A stretch of 21,938 bases of DNA from Hyphomicrobiales bacterium (GCA_015494375.1 WGBL01000411.1:1-21938), one strand, 5' to 3'. Counted from the first letter of the stretch, positions 6,366 to 14,407 are shown. A program made the numbers and translations. The notes: a model not told the origin generated them from the letters alone.

Positions 6366-7106
6366 TTGGTGACGACGGTTTATGCGATCCTGTTCTATCT
6401 CGCCACGCTCATTCTCGTGGCTGGGGTTGGCTATCGCATCTGGGTCTATGCCCGGACGCCGGCGCCGCTCAAGATCCCGACCACGCCAGCCCCCGTCACG
6501 CGTGCCGGGGTGGTGATGCGCATCGTGCGCGAGGTGGTGCTTTTCGAGAGCCTCTTTAAGGCCAACAAATGGATCTGGGTCTTCGGCTGGGTGTTCCATG
6601 CCGGGTTGCTGCTCGTGCTGTTGCGCCATGTGCGCTATTTCCAGGAGCCGGTCTGGAAGCTCATTGCCCTCATTCAGCCCTTTGGCATTTATGCGGGCTT
6701 CGCCATGGTGGCGGGGCTGCTCGGCCTCTGGGCGCGGCGTCTGTTTGTGCCGCGCATCCGCTATATCTCGGGCCCCTCGGACCATCTGATGCTGGCGCTC
6801 ATCGTGGCCATCGGGCTCAGCGGCCTGGCGATGCGCTATCTCGCACCGACAGATATTGTGGCCGTCAAGGCCTTCTTCTTAGGGCTCATGACGTTTGACT
6901 GGCAGCCGCTACCGGCCGATCCGGTTCTGCTCATTCATCTTACGCTGGTCGCCATTCTGATGATGATCTTTCCGGTCTCGAAGCTGCTCCATGCCCCTGG
7001 ACTCTTTTTCAGCCCCGGCCGCAACCAGGTGGACAATCCGCGCGAGCGGCGCCATCTGGCGCCCTGGGCCGCCGAGCTCGAGGCCGCTGAGGGACGGGGG
7101 CGATGA
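6363..7106 (+). CDS. dsrM: DsrM, membrane cytochrome b subunit of DsrMKJOP
   Basis: Integral membrane dihaem cytochrome b subunit, related to the gamma subunit of respiratory nitrate reductase. It exchanges electrons between quinone and the cytoplasmic DsrK. The product is about 247 aa with five hydrophobic segments near residues 3-25, 64-86, 98-125, 138-156 and 179-205. Histidines in WVFHAGLLLVLLRH are candidate haem ligands. The start is ambiguous: ATG 6363 and ATG 6348 have identical ribosome-binding sites because of a 15-bp duplication, and GTG 6330 is also in frame. I take the one that leaves the shortest leader before the first membrane helix. dsrK follows after a repeat-filled gap of about 240 nt. 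Confidence 0.93.
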   Translation: MLVTTVYAILFYLATLILVAGVGYRIWVYARTPAPLKIPTTPAPVTRAGVVMRIVREVVLFESLFKANKWIWVFGWVFHAGLLLVLLRHVRYFQEPVWKLIALIQPFGIYAGFAMVAGLLGLWARRLFVPRIRYISGPSDHLMLALIVAIGLSGLAMRYLAPTDIVAVKAFFLGLMTFDWQPLPADPVLLIHLTLVAILMMIFPVSKLLHAPGLFFSPGRNQVDNPRERRHLAPWAAELEAAEGRGR

Positions 7107-7349
7107 GCCATGGGACCTTGGAGTCTTGGATGTGCTTTGGAGTCTCGGTTTCGGATGTGCTTTGGAGCCTCGACTGCGCTTGCAGTGAGCCAGCTTTGCA
7201 TGGTTGAGCTTGCAATGGGCTGTGCCTGTGCCTGCCAATGCGATGCGCCTGCGAATGAGCTTTGCCGGTCAATGAGCTGTGCTGAGCGATTGAGTGGCGT
7301 TGAACGATTGAGAAGCCATGGGTGACAGAAGCCATGGGTGACAAATGCC
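7107..7349. other. Repeat-built dsrM-dsrK spacer
   Basis: It contains a 20-bp direct repeat (GGATGTGCTTTGGAGYCTCG at 7128-7147 and 7153-7172). A stretch of degenerate TGAGC and GCCTGTG motifs follows at 7180-7300. The start-proximal 16-bp array comes last. No gene is seen. Confidence 0.7.
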
Positions 7350-7358
7350 ATGGGTGAG
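7311..7358 (+). repeat. 16-bp x3 repeat carrying the dsrK start and two decoy ATGs
   Basis: Units start at 7311, 7327 and 7343 (AGAAGCCATGGGTGAC, an exact copy, then AAATGCCATGGGTGAG). Each holds an ATG. Because 16 is not divisible by three, ATG 7318 and ATG 7334 open seven-codon frames that end at TGA (7339-7341 and 7355-7357). Only ATG 7350 in the last copy reads into dsrK. Confidence 0.9.
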
Positions 7359-8897
7359 ATGCAGACCAAAGAGCAGCTGACGCCGGAGGATTTTCTCGAC
7401 CCCCTCGAGATTCCACCGATCGTCAAAGGTGCGATGGCCGACAGCAAGCCCTATCCGGCGGCCCCCGAGCATCAGGAAAAGCTCGGCTTTCCGGGCGAGC
7501 TCGTCGACGACTGGCACGATCGGGCGATCGCCAAGCTCGGGGAGTTGGCGAGCAAATACCGCGGGCTTAGGGTCTATCTCGACAGTTGCGTGAAATGCGG
7601 GGCGTGTACCGACAAGTGCCACTATTTCCTCGGCACGGGCGATCCCAACAACATGCCCGTCGCGCGTCAGGACCTGCTGAGGCAAGTGTGGCGGCGGCAT
7701 TATACGTTCGCCGGCAAATACTTCCCTTGGCTCGTTGGTGCCAAGGACCTCACCGAGGAGTTGCTCGACGAGTGGTACAGCTATTTCCACCAGTGCTCAC
7801 AGTGCCGGCGGTGCTCGGTTTATTGCCCTTATGGCATTGATACGGCCGAGGTCTCGATGGCCGCGCGCGAGATCATGGACACCATCGGCAAGGGCCAGAA
7901 ATACTGCAACGAGATCATCGGCAAGGTCCACACCGTTGGCAACAATCTGGGCCTGCAAGCCAAGGCGCTTAAGGCAACGCTTGAAGAGCTCGAAGAGGAG
8001 ATCGAGGACGACACCGGCGTCTCCGTCCGCCTGCCGCTCGATGAGAAGGGGGCCGAGATCATGCTGGTCACCCCGAGCGCCGATTTCTTCGCCGAGCCCC
8101 ACATCGACGGTCTCATCGGCTATGCCAAGGTCTTTCATCAGGCTGGGGCCAGCTGGACCATCAGCTCGCACGCCTCTGAGGCCGCCAACTTCGGCATGTT
8201 CATCGGCTCTTATGAGAACATGCGAAAGATGGCGCTGCGCATTCGCGAGGCGGCGCTCGATCTCGGCGTCAAGAGGATCATCTTCGGGGAGTGCGGCCAC
8301 GCCTGGCGCGCGGCCTACAGTTTCCTCAACACGCTTGCGGGGCCCTTCGATTTCCTCGACCAGAACTACCCCATCCCGCAGCATATCTGCGAATACACCT
8401 ATGACCTCATCCAGCGGGGTGTGCTCAAGTTCGACAAGTCGCGCAACGACCACATTCGCTTGACGTTCCATGACAGTTGCAACGTCGCCCGGGCCTCGCG
8501 CATGGGCGACATGCCGGGCGGCCAGTTCGAAATTCCGCGGGCCATCCTGCGGGCGGTCTGCAACCACTTCTACGACATGGCGCCCGAGACCATTCGTGAG
8601 GCGACGTTCTGTTGCGGCGGCGGCGGTGGCCTTCTCACCGATGAGCTCATGGATGTCCGCACCAAGGGGGCACAGCCGCGCATACGGGCCCTCAAAGAGG
8701 TGATCGAGGAGCACGGCGTCACGCACATGGCGGCTATTTGCGCCATCTGCAAAACCCAGTTTGCCAAGATCTTTCCTGCTTACGGGATCCCCATGGACAC
8801 CATCGTCAGTGTCCACCAGATGGTCTCAAATGCCATCATTCTCGATGGCGAGGTGCGTGACGACGACGATGACGACGCCGAGGACGATGAGAGTTAG
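7350..8897 (+). CDS. dsrK: DsrK, cytoplasmic catalytic iron-sulfur subunit of DsrMKJOP
   Basis: HdrD-like subunit thought to act on DsrC trisulfide or disulfide at the cytoplasmic face of the membrane. The roughly 515-aa product has two [4Fe-4S] ferredoxin motifs, C80/C83/C86/C90 (CVKCGACTDKC) and C149/C152/C155/C159 (CSQCRRCSVYC). Cysteine-rich CCG-domain elements for a non-cubane cluster follow: DSCNVARASRMG, FCCGGGGGL and ICAICKTQ. The C-terminus is an acidic Asp/Glu tail, which is unusual. I choose ATG 7350; the in-frame ATG 7359 and GTG 7338 are alternatives, and the whole start lies in a 16-bp repeat. dsrL follows after 66 nt. Confidence 0.95.
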   Translation: MGEMQTKEQLTPEDFLDPLEIPPIVKGAMADSKPYPAAPEHQEKLGFPGELVDDWHDRAIAKLGELASKYRGLRVYLDSCVKCGACTDKCHYFLGTGDPNNMPVARQDLLRQVWRRHYTFAGKYFPWLVGAKDLTEELLDEWYSYFHQCSQCRRCSVYCPYGIDTAEVSMAAREIMDTIGKGQKYCNEIIGKVHTVGNNLGLQAKALKATLEELEEEIEDDTGVSVRLPLDEKGAEIMLVTPSADFFAEPHIDGLIGYAKVFHQAGASWTISSHASEAANFGMFIGSYENMRKMALRIREAALDLGVKRIIFGECGHAWRAAYSFLNTLAGPFDFLDQNYPIPQHICEYTYDLIQRGVLKFDKSRNDHIRLTFHDSCNVARASRMGDMPGGQFEIPRAILRAVCNHFYDMAPETIREATFCCGGGGGLLTDELMDVRTKGAQPRIRALKEVIEEHGVTHMAAICAICKTQFAKIFPAYGIPMDTIVSVHQMVSNAIILDGEVRDDDDDDAEDDES

Positions 8898-8963
8898 CAC
8901 GAGAAAATGAACCGCGGGCCTCTCGGCCGCCCGCCTGGCCGATGTCCGAACGGAGGATAAAGA

Positions 8964-10931
8964 ATGACCGTTGATACCGACGTCAAGGATGGTGGCGCTG
9001 AGGCGCCGAAGCTCACTTTCAGGCGCTTCCGGGAGGGCGAGACGGCCGCCGACATCGATCTCGAGGAAAAAATCTTCCAGGCCGACCATTCCTACAAGTG
9101 CCCGACCTATATCCACAAGACGCCGCCGTGTCAGGGCAGTTGTCCCTCGGGCCATGAGATTCGCGGCTGGCTCGCCATTGTGCGCGGCATGGACAAGCCG
9201 CCCACCGAGGACATGACCTGGCAGGAATACGCCTTCCGCCGCATGGTGAAGGCCAACCCGTTCCCCTCCGTCATGGGGCGCGTCTGCCCTGCGCCGTGCG
9301 AGGATGGCTGCAACCGCAACGAGGTTGACGATACCGTTGGCATCAACGCCGTCGAGCACTATGTCGGCGATTGGGCAATTGAGCACAAGCTCGGCCTTGG
9401 CGAGCCGGCCGAGTTCACCGGCAAGAAGGTGGCCGTGGTCGGTGGCGGCCCCGCGGGCCTGACAGCGGCCTATTACCTCCGCCTCAAGGGACATGCGGTT
9501 TCCATCATCGAGGCCAACGACCGCCTTGGCGGCATGATGCGTTTCGGCATTCCCGGCTATCGCACGCCGCGCAACATGCTCGATGCCGAGATCGACCGCA
9601 TCATTGCGCTCGGCATCGATGTGCGCACCAACACGCGCGTTGGCCGCGACGTCACAATCGCCGAGCTCGAGGAGCATTTCGATGCCATCTTCTGGGCCAT
9701 CGGTGCGCAAAAGGGCCGGCCGTTGCCCATCCCGGGTGCCGATGCCCCCAATTGCATCACGGGTGTCGAGTTCCTCGATGCCTTCAACAAGGGCTGGGTT
9801 TACCAGACGGCACAAAAGGTTGTCGTCGTCGGCGGCGGCGACACCTCGATCGACGTGGCCTCGGTCGCCCGCCGTCTCGGCCACATCAAAAAGGTCAATC
9901 CCAAGGACAACACCGACCATTCGCAGGTGGGCTACACCGCAAGCGATGTCGCCGGCACTTTGCGGCGCGAGGGCATGGAGGCCATCCTCACCTCCCTCTT
10001 CCCGCTCGAGCAGATGACGGCCGCCGAGCGCGAGCGCGAGGACGCCTTGCGCGAGGGCGTGCGCATTCTGGGCTCTGTGATGCCGCTCGAGGTCATCAAG
10101 GACGAGAACGGCCGCGCCAAGGCGCTCAAGATGGCCAAGTGCCGCATGGAAGGCAATAAGCCGATCCCCGAGGAAGGCACCGAGTTCGAGCTCGAATGCG
10201 ACATCATCATATCGGCCATCGGCCAGATGGGCGACCTTTCGGGGATCGAGGAGCTCGACAACGGCAATGGCTTCATTGCCGCTGACCAAATCTATCGCGT
10301 CAAGGGACGGGAGAAGCATTTCGCAGGCGGTGACATCCTGCGCCCGCACCTGTTGACGACGGCCATCGGCCACGGGCGCATCGCCGCCGACACCATCGAT
10401 CATTACCTCTCGGGCCAGCCGATGGAAAAGCGGCCCAAGATCGATGTCCACCACTTCAATCTGCTCGAGGAGCTGCATCAGCGTGGGCTCGATCCCGACC
10501 CCTACGACCACATGCAAAAGCGCGGCACCTCCGAGGAGCGCTTTGCCATCCACAACTACGAGGATCGCTCGGATACCCAGATCATCCCCCACGACGAGCT
10601 CTTTAAGGGCCATTTCTCCTATCAGGCCCGCGCCAAGCGCGAAGAGGTCCACATCGAAGGGGAGGACGTGCTTGGCAACTTCGAGGAGCGCATCAAACGC
10701 CTCAGCGAGGAGGAGGCAATCTACGAAGGCAATCGCTGCATGAGCTGCGGCATGTGTTTCGAGTGCGACAACTGCGTGATCTACTGCCCGCAGGACGCCG
10801 TTCACAGGGTGCCGAAGAAGGAGCGGGCTGTGGGGCGCTATGTCTATACCGACTACACCCGTTGCATCGGTTGTCACATCTGCATGGACGTTTGCCCCAC
10901 GGGCTACATCAAGATGGGGTTGGGCGAGTAG
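8964..10931 (+). CDS. dsrL: DsrL, NAD(P)H:acceptor oxidoreductase partner of DsrAB
   Basis: Iron-sulfur flavoprotein of the GltB-small-subunit-like family that couples DsrAB to NAD(P) in sulfur oxidisers. The 655-aa product has N-terminal cluster cysteines (C46, C56, C60, C108, C112, C116) and an FAD-binding motif VAVVGGGPAGLTAAY near residues 157-170. An NAD(P)-binding motif VVVVGGGDTSIDVAS follows near 285-300, then two C-terminal [4Fe-4S] motifs (CMSCGMCFECDNC and CIGCHICMDVCP). It stops right after these, so there is no rubredoxin domain; this fits the DsrL-1 type of oxidative pathways rather than DsrL-2. ATG 8964 is preceded by GGAGG. Confidence 0.96.
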   Translation: MTVDTDVKDGGAEAPKLTFRRFREGETAADIDLEEKIFQADHSYKCPTYIHKTPPCQGSCPSGHEIRGWLAIVRGMDKPPTEDMTWQEYAFRRMVKANPFPSVMGRVCPAPCEDGCNRNEVDDTVGINAVEHYVGDWAIEHKLGLGEPAEFTGKKVAVVGGGPAGLTAAYYLRLKGHAVSIIEANDRLGGMMRFGIPGYRTPRNMLDAEIDRIIALGIDVRTNTRVGRDVTIAELEEHFDAIFWAIGAQKGRPLPIPGADAPNCITGVEFLDAFNKGWVYQTAQKVVVVGGGDTSIDVASVARRLGHIKKVNPKDNTDHSQVGYTASDVAGTLRREGMEAILTSLFPLEQMTAAEREREDALREGVRILGSVMPLEVIKDENGRAKALKMAKCRMEGNKPIPEEGTEFELECDIIISAIGQMGDLSGIEELDNGNGFIAADQIYRVKGREKHFAGGDILRPHLLTTAIGHGRIAADTIDHYLSGQPMEKRPKIDVHHFNLLEELHQRGLDPDPYDHMQKRGTSEERFAIHNYEDRSDTQIIPHDELFKGHFSYQARAKREEVHIEGEDVLGNFEERIKRLSEEEAIYEGNRCMSCGMCFECDNCVIYCPQDAVHRVPKKERAVGRYVYTDYTRCIGCHICMDVCPTGYIKMGLGE

Positions 10932-11017
10932 AACGTGGAGCCGGGCCCGTTTGCGCATGGGGCTGAGAGTAGAACATGGAGCTGTGGGAGTGGTATGAGG
11001 GCCTGGGCGAGTAGAGC
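10926..11017. repeat. About 41-bp repeat echoing the dsrL stop region
   Basis: GAGTAGAACGTGGAGC (10926-10941, containing the dsrL TAG) recurs as GAGTAGAACATGGAGC at 10967-10982. A third, degraded copy starts near 11009 with the preceding GGGC restored. The dsrL stop codon is thus repeated downstream. Confidence 0.75.
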
Positions 11018-11061
11018 AGACTAGAGCATGAAGCCGGGCGGCTGGGCGGTTGGTTGCGGTA

Positions 11062-11216
11062 GGGGCCGAGCGCGCCGGAGTAAGGGGCTAAACATCACAT
11101 GCTCCGCTTCGAAAGGTTTTGCAGCATGGGCCGAGCGAGCCGGGGTAAGGGGCCGAGAGTCACGGGGTCCGCTTCGAGACGTCGTTGCGGCCAGGACCGA
11201 GCGAGCTGGGGATAGG
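11062..11216. repeat. About 65-bp repeat, 2.4 copies
   Basis: Units start near CCGAGCG at 11066, 11131 and 11197. Shared landmarks are the GGAGTAAGGGGC or GGGGTAAGGGGC block and TCCGCTTCGA. The copies have diverged considerably and the third is truncated. Confidence 0.75.
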
Positions 11217-11280
11217 GCTGGGTGAGGCCGTGTCCGGTGTCCGGGGCCCGGTTCAAAAAAAGCTCGATTCAGTTCTAAAG

Positions 11281-11392
11281 GAGCCGGGTTCGGGAGAGCC
11301 TGGTTCTGGAGAGCTCGGGTCTGGAGAGCTTGGTTCAGTTCTAAAAGAGCCCGGTTCTGGAGGGCCTGGTTCTGAAGGAGCCCGATCTCGGA
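11281..11392. repeat. 15-bp repeat array in the dsrJ leader
   Basis: Units of GAGCCTGGTTCTGGA type begin at 11281, 11296, 11311, 11326 (expanded to 21 bp), 11347, 11362 (16 bp) and 11378. A larger repeat, GGTTCAGTTCTAAA, links 11269 and 11332. The last unit merges into the dsrJ Shine-Dalgarno (GGAGG). Confidence 0.85.
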
Positions 11393-11397
11393 GGAAA

Positions 11398-11970
11398 ATG
11401 GGGTTTGCGATGTTGCGCAAGCGACTGTTGCCAGCTTTCGGTGCGGCGCTGCTGGTCGCGGGGGTCGTGGCCGGGGGCGATCCGTCGCAAGTGATCTTGC
11501 CGGGCGCCCCGGCCTGTGCGGCCGAGCCTCTGACGGCGGCGCCACAGCAGGAGAGGGCCCGGGGACTGGGCGTCCGTATTGCCCGCGCGATTGTTCCCAA
11601 AGTTCCGAGAGGCAAGGGTGACAAATGCGTGGCCGATACCGACTTCATGCGCCGCAACCATATGAACGTGCTCTTGCACCAGCGCGACGATACCGTGCAC
11701 GAGGGCATCCGCACCAAGCGCTTCAGCCTCAAGGGCTGTATTGATTGCCACGCGGTTGAGGGGGACGACGGAAAGCCCGTTTCGATCGCGAGCCCGAAGC
11801 ACTTCTGCCGCACATGCCACGACTACGCGGCGGTCAAGATCGACTGTTTCGAGTGCCACGCCTCGCGCCCCGAGCCGGGCGCCAAGTCGGCGCGGGCGCG
11901 CAAGGGGCGCACGGGGCCCGAGCACGACTTTGCATTGCTTGCGGACTATTTGAGGAGCGTTGAGCGGTGA
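11398..11970 (+). CDS. dsrJ: DsrJ, periplasmic trihaem cytochrome c of DsrMKJOP
   Basis: Periplasmic trihaem cytochrome c anchored by its uncleaved or cleaved N-terminal hydrophobic segment (residues 10-26). Three haem motifs are present: CIDCH (114-118), CRTCH (137-141) and CFECH (150-154). C77 in KCVADTDFMRRNHM sits where DsrJ proteins place the unusual cysteine that ligates one haem. ATG 11398 directly follows GGAGGAAA, giving 190 aa, somewhat longer than the roughly 150 of known DsrJ owing to a long region between the anchor and C77. The stop overlaps the dsrO GTG, so the two are probably translationally coupled. Confidence 0.94.
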   Translation: MGFAMLRKRLLPAFGAALLVAGVVAGGDPSQVILPGAPACAAEPLTAAPQQERARGLGVRIARAIVPKVPRGKGDKCVADTDFMRRNHMNVLLHQRDDTVHEGIRTKRFSLKGCIDCHAVEGDDGKPVSIASPKHFCRTCHDYAAVKIDCFECHASRPEPGAKSARARKGRTGPEHDFALLADYLRSVER

Positions 11971-12974
11971 GCGATCCCAAATCGAACGGTCCCAAGTCGA
12001 GAGGACGACAGGCGAGGAGCCCAAAGTCAAGGAGCTCAAGCTTGAGGAGCTCACACTCGAGGGGCTCAAACTTGAGGTGCCCAACGGCGAGGAACAACGG
12101 GTTTGTGCCTGTCGCGGCGGGCGGTGGTGGGTGTTCCGCCGGCACCGCAGGCAACACTGGTGCAGCGCGTCGGGCCGAGGCCGAGGCGGAGGCGAGGGCA
12201 GAGGCGAACGGAAAAGCAAAAGCAGAGGCCACGCGGCGGGCGTTTCTCAAGAAGGTGGCGGCGCTCGGCGTTGTTTCGCTGGCGCCGGGGGTGATGCTCT
12301 ATACCTTCCCCAGCACGCCCGGGGCGGCGCAAACCGTGCCCGCCCGCGCGCCCGATGAGCCCGTCACCGGCAAGGTGCGCTGGGGCATGCTCATTGATGT
12401 CTCGCGCTGCGGCGATGGCTGCTCGGCCTGTGTAGAGGCTTGCAAAGAGGAGAACGGCTGGCAGGACAACGGCCGCCCCCTGACCGATGCGCAGTGGATC
12501 CGGGCGCTCAAGGTGCGCAACCCGCGCACCGGCTATGAGCGCACGGTGCCTATGCTGTGCCAACACTGCGCCTCGCCCCCTTGCGTTGACGTCTGCCCCA
12601 CGGGCGCCTCGTTCCGTCGGGCCGACGGCATCGTGCTGGTCGACAAGCACATTTGCATCGGTTGCCGTTATTGCATGCTGGCGTGCCCCTATTCGGCGCG
12701 CTCGTTCATCCACGAGCCGCTTGAGGATCAAAAGCCCTATGCGCCGCGGGGCAAGGGGACGGTGGAATCGTGCACCTTTTGCGTCCACCGCGTCGACGAG
12801 GGACGCACGCCGGCCTGCGTCGAGGCCTGCAATGACAGTGCCGGCGGAGCGATGCTGTTCGGCGATCTCAACGACCCCAACAGTGAAATCTCCAAACGCA
12901 TCGCCCAATATGCCACCATTCAGGTGCGTGCGGACCTCGGACTCGATCCTGGCGTGCGCTACCGCAATGTATAG
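11967..12974 (+). CDS. dsrO: DsrO, periplasmic Tat-exported iron-sulfur subunit of DsrMKJOP
   Basis: Periplasmic ferredoxin-like subunit (HybA/NrfC type) that passes electrons between DsrJ and DsrP. Four [4Fe-4S] motifs are visible: CGDGCSACVEAC, CQHCASPPCVDVC, CIGCRYCMLACP and CTFC...CVEAC. Export is by Tat, shown by TRRAFLKK (RR at 90-91) and a hydrophobic stretch ending near PGAAQT. GTG 11967 overlaps the dsrJ stop and has GAGGAG 9 nt upstream. This start gives 335 aa and a very long n-region: eight pentapeptide repeats (residues 2-41), a Gly/Ala stretch and an Ala/Glu-rich stretch. GTG 12105 (V47) is a possible later start with a poor ribosome-binding site. Confidence 0.94.
   Translation: MSDPKSNGPKSRGRQARSPKSRSSSLRSSHSRGSNLRCPTARNNGFVPVAAGGGGCSAGTAGNTGAARRAEAEAEARAEANGKAKAEATRRAFLKKVAALGVVSLAPGVMLYTFPSTPGAAQTVPARAPDEPVTGKVRWGMLIDVSRCGDGCSACVEACKEENGWQDNGRPLTDAQWIRALKVRNPRTGYERTVPMLCQHCASPPCVDVCPTGASFRRADGIVLVDKHICIGCRYCMLACPYSARSFIHEPLEDQKPYAPRGKGTVESCTFCVHRVDEGRTPACVEACNDSAGGAMLFGDLNDPNSEISKRIAQYATIQVRADLGLDPGVRYRNV
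11971..12090 (+). repeat. 15-bp tandem repeat, eight units, inside dsrO
   Basis: Units keep a strict 15-bp phase from 11971 to 12090, ending mostly in TCGA, TTGA or GCGA; typical units are GGAGCTCAAGCTTGA and GGAGCTCACACTCGA. In the dsrO frame they encode SDPKS, NGPKS, RGRQA, RSPKS, RSSSL, RSSHS, RGSNL and RCPTA, a basic Ser-rich pentapeptide array ahead of the Tat signal. Confidence 0.88.
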
Positions 12975-13014
12975 ACGGAGACGCCCAGCCCACGTGACGA
13001 GCAAGAGCAGCGCC

Positions 13015-14253
13015 ATGAAACGCAAGCGCATCCACTTCGAGACACTCCAGGGACGGACCTGGGCCTTGAATGCGGCCCTCGCTGTGGCGGCGCTTCTGGT
13101 CGCTGCCGGCCTCGGTGCCGCGTGGTACATGGAACACTACGGCCATATCGTCACCAACATGACCAACCAGATCGCCTGGGGCACGCCCCATGTCTTTGCC
13201 GTGTTCCTGATCGTTGCGGCATCGGGGGCGCTCAATGTCGCTTCCATCGCCTCGGTGTTCGACCGCGCCGCCTACAAACCCTATGCCCGCCTTTCCGGCC
13301 TTTTGGCCATTGCGCTGCTTGTGGGTGGTCTTGCCATTCTCGTTCTCGATCTCGGCCGGCCCGATCGCCTTATCGTCGCAATGACGACATACAACTTCAA
13401 ATCGATCTTCGCCTGGAACATCTATCTCTATATCGGTTTCCTGGCGGTCGTCGTTGCCTATCTCTGGACGATGATGGCGCGGCGGATGGGCCGTTTCACC
13501 AAGCCCGCGGGCTTCCTCGCCTTCCTCTGGCGCCTGGTGCTCACCACCGGCACGGGCTCCATCTTCGGCTTTCTTGTCGCGCGCGAGGCCTATGACGCCG
13601 CGCTGCTCGCGCCGCTTTTCATCGCCGCCTCCTTCAGCTTCGGCCTCGCAATCACCATTCTGGTGCTGCTGCTCGTGGGCGCCGATCTCGAGGGCACGCT
13701 GCTGCCCCGCGAGACGCGCAAGCGCTTTCGGGGGCTGATGATGGTGTTTATTGCGGCAGTGCTCTATTTTACGGCGCTTCATCTGCTCACGAGCGCCTAC
13801 GGCACCGAGCATCATGGCATTGTCCGTTTCATACTGCTTGAAGGTGGCGCCTACACGATTGTGTTCTGGCTCGTTCAGGTTCTCTTGGGCGGCCTTGTGC
13901 CGCTTGCGCTGCTGGCCTTGCCCGGGTTTGGCACGAGCCGCGGCGGCCTTGCGCTCGCCTCGCTACTCGTTGTCATTGGTGGCCTCGGCCAGATGTATGT
14001 TCTGATCATCGCCGGCCAGGCCTATCCATTGCAGCTCTTCCCCGGCATGGAGGTCTCGAGCTCCTTCATCGACGGGCAGGTTGCGCAATATGTGCCGAGC
14101 TGGCCCGAGGTGCTGCTTGGCCTTGGCGGAATGGGCATCGCCATGCTGATCACCGGCATTGGGCTCAAGGTGCTTGCGTTCTTGCCCCGCCCCGTTCGCG
14201 AGGCCGAGGCAGTGCGTGAGGTTGCGGGCGAGCAGGCCGCCGCTGCCGCTTGA
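13015..14253 (+). CDS. dsrP: DsrP, NrfD-like membrane subunit of DsrMKJOP
   Basis: Integral membrane quinone-interacting subunit of the NrfD/PsrC family and partner of the periplasmic DsrO. From ATG 13015 the product is 412 aa with ten hydrophobic segments, from WALNAALAVAALLVAAGLGA to the final GMGIAMLITGIGLKVLAFL. A conserved loop, LDLGRPDR, follows the third segment, as in NrfD-like proteins. Alternative in-frame starts are GTG 12994 and ATG 12967, the latter overlapping the dsrO end; the ribosome-binding site is weak for all, suggesting coupling to dsrO. The last bases and stop (GCTTGAAC) are tandemly duplicated. Confidence 0.95.
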   Translation: MKRKRIHFETLQGRTWALNAALAVAALLVAAGLGAAWYMEHYGHIVTNMTNQIAWGTPHVFAVFLIVAASGALNVASIASVFDRAAYKPYARLSGLLAIALLVGGLAILVLDLGRPDRLIVAMTTYNFKSIFAWNIYLYIGFLAVVVAYLWTMMARRMGRFTKPAGFLAFLWRLVLTTGTGSIFGFLVAREAYDAALLAPLFIAASFSFGLAITILVLLLVGADLEGTLLPRETRKRFRGLMMVFIAAVLYFTALHLLTSAYGTEHHGIVRFILLEGGAYTIVFWLVQVLLGGLVPLALLALPGFGTSRGGLALASLLVVIGGLGQMYVLIIAGQAYPLQLFPGMEVSSSFIDGQVAQYVPSWPEVLLGLGGMGIAMLITGIGLKVLAFLPRPVREAEAVREVAGEQAAAAA

Positions 14254-14263
14254 ACGCTTGAAC
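14248..14263. repeat. 8-bp tandem duplication over the dsrP stop
   Basis: GCTTGAAC at 14248-14255, containing the dsrP TGA, is repeated at 14256-14263. Confidence 0.75.
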
Positions 14264-14301
14264 GCCGGGGCGGCGTCAGGGCGCCCGATCGACCGTCGAG
14301 G

Positions 14302-14407
14302 GGAGCAGCAACCATGGCCCGGCTTCGCGAGTGTGGAGGGGCTTGAGCGGGGGGAAGCGTTTAAGCGGGGGTTTCGATGCCGCCGCACGGAGCAGCAACC
14401 ATGGCCC
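14302..14407 (+). repeat. 19-bp direct repeat duplicating the dsrN RBS and start
   Basis: GGAGCAGCAACCATGGCCC is found at 14302-14320 and exactly again at 14389-14407. Both copies hold a GGAG Shine-Dalgarno and an ATG. The downstream ATG 14401 starts dsrN; the upstream ATG 14314 opens a frame of ten codons ending at TGA 14344-14346. Confidence 0.9.

Larger units (their letters stand above)
10932..11397. other. 466-nt dsrL-dsrJ spacer, almost entirely repeats
   Basis: Three unrelated repeat families follow one another: the 41-bp echo of the dsrL end, a roughly 65-bp repeat (11062-11216) and a 15-bp array (11262-11392). An open frame from 11185 runs into dsrJ in frame, but its repeat-encoded EPGSG-like pentapeptides and the strong GGAGG before ATG 11398 argue that it is untranslated leader. 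Confidence 0.75.

Noticed and set aside
8826..10958. 710-aa minus-strand open frame over dsrL
   Set aside because: It is the antisense shadow of dsrL in high-GC codon usage; there is no motif or ribosome-binding site that would support it.
11185..11397. N-terminal extension of DsrJ from the longer frame
   Set aside because: ATG 11398 has a strong GGAGG and precedes a signal anchor; the upstream frame is a repeat array.
12487..13014. Long N-terminal extension of DsrP overlapping dsrO
   Set aside because: It is an alternate-frame read-through of the dsrO coding sequence; the membrane protein begins near 13015.
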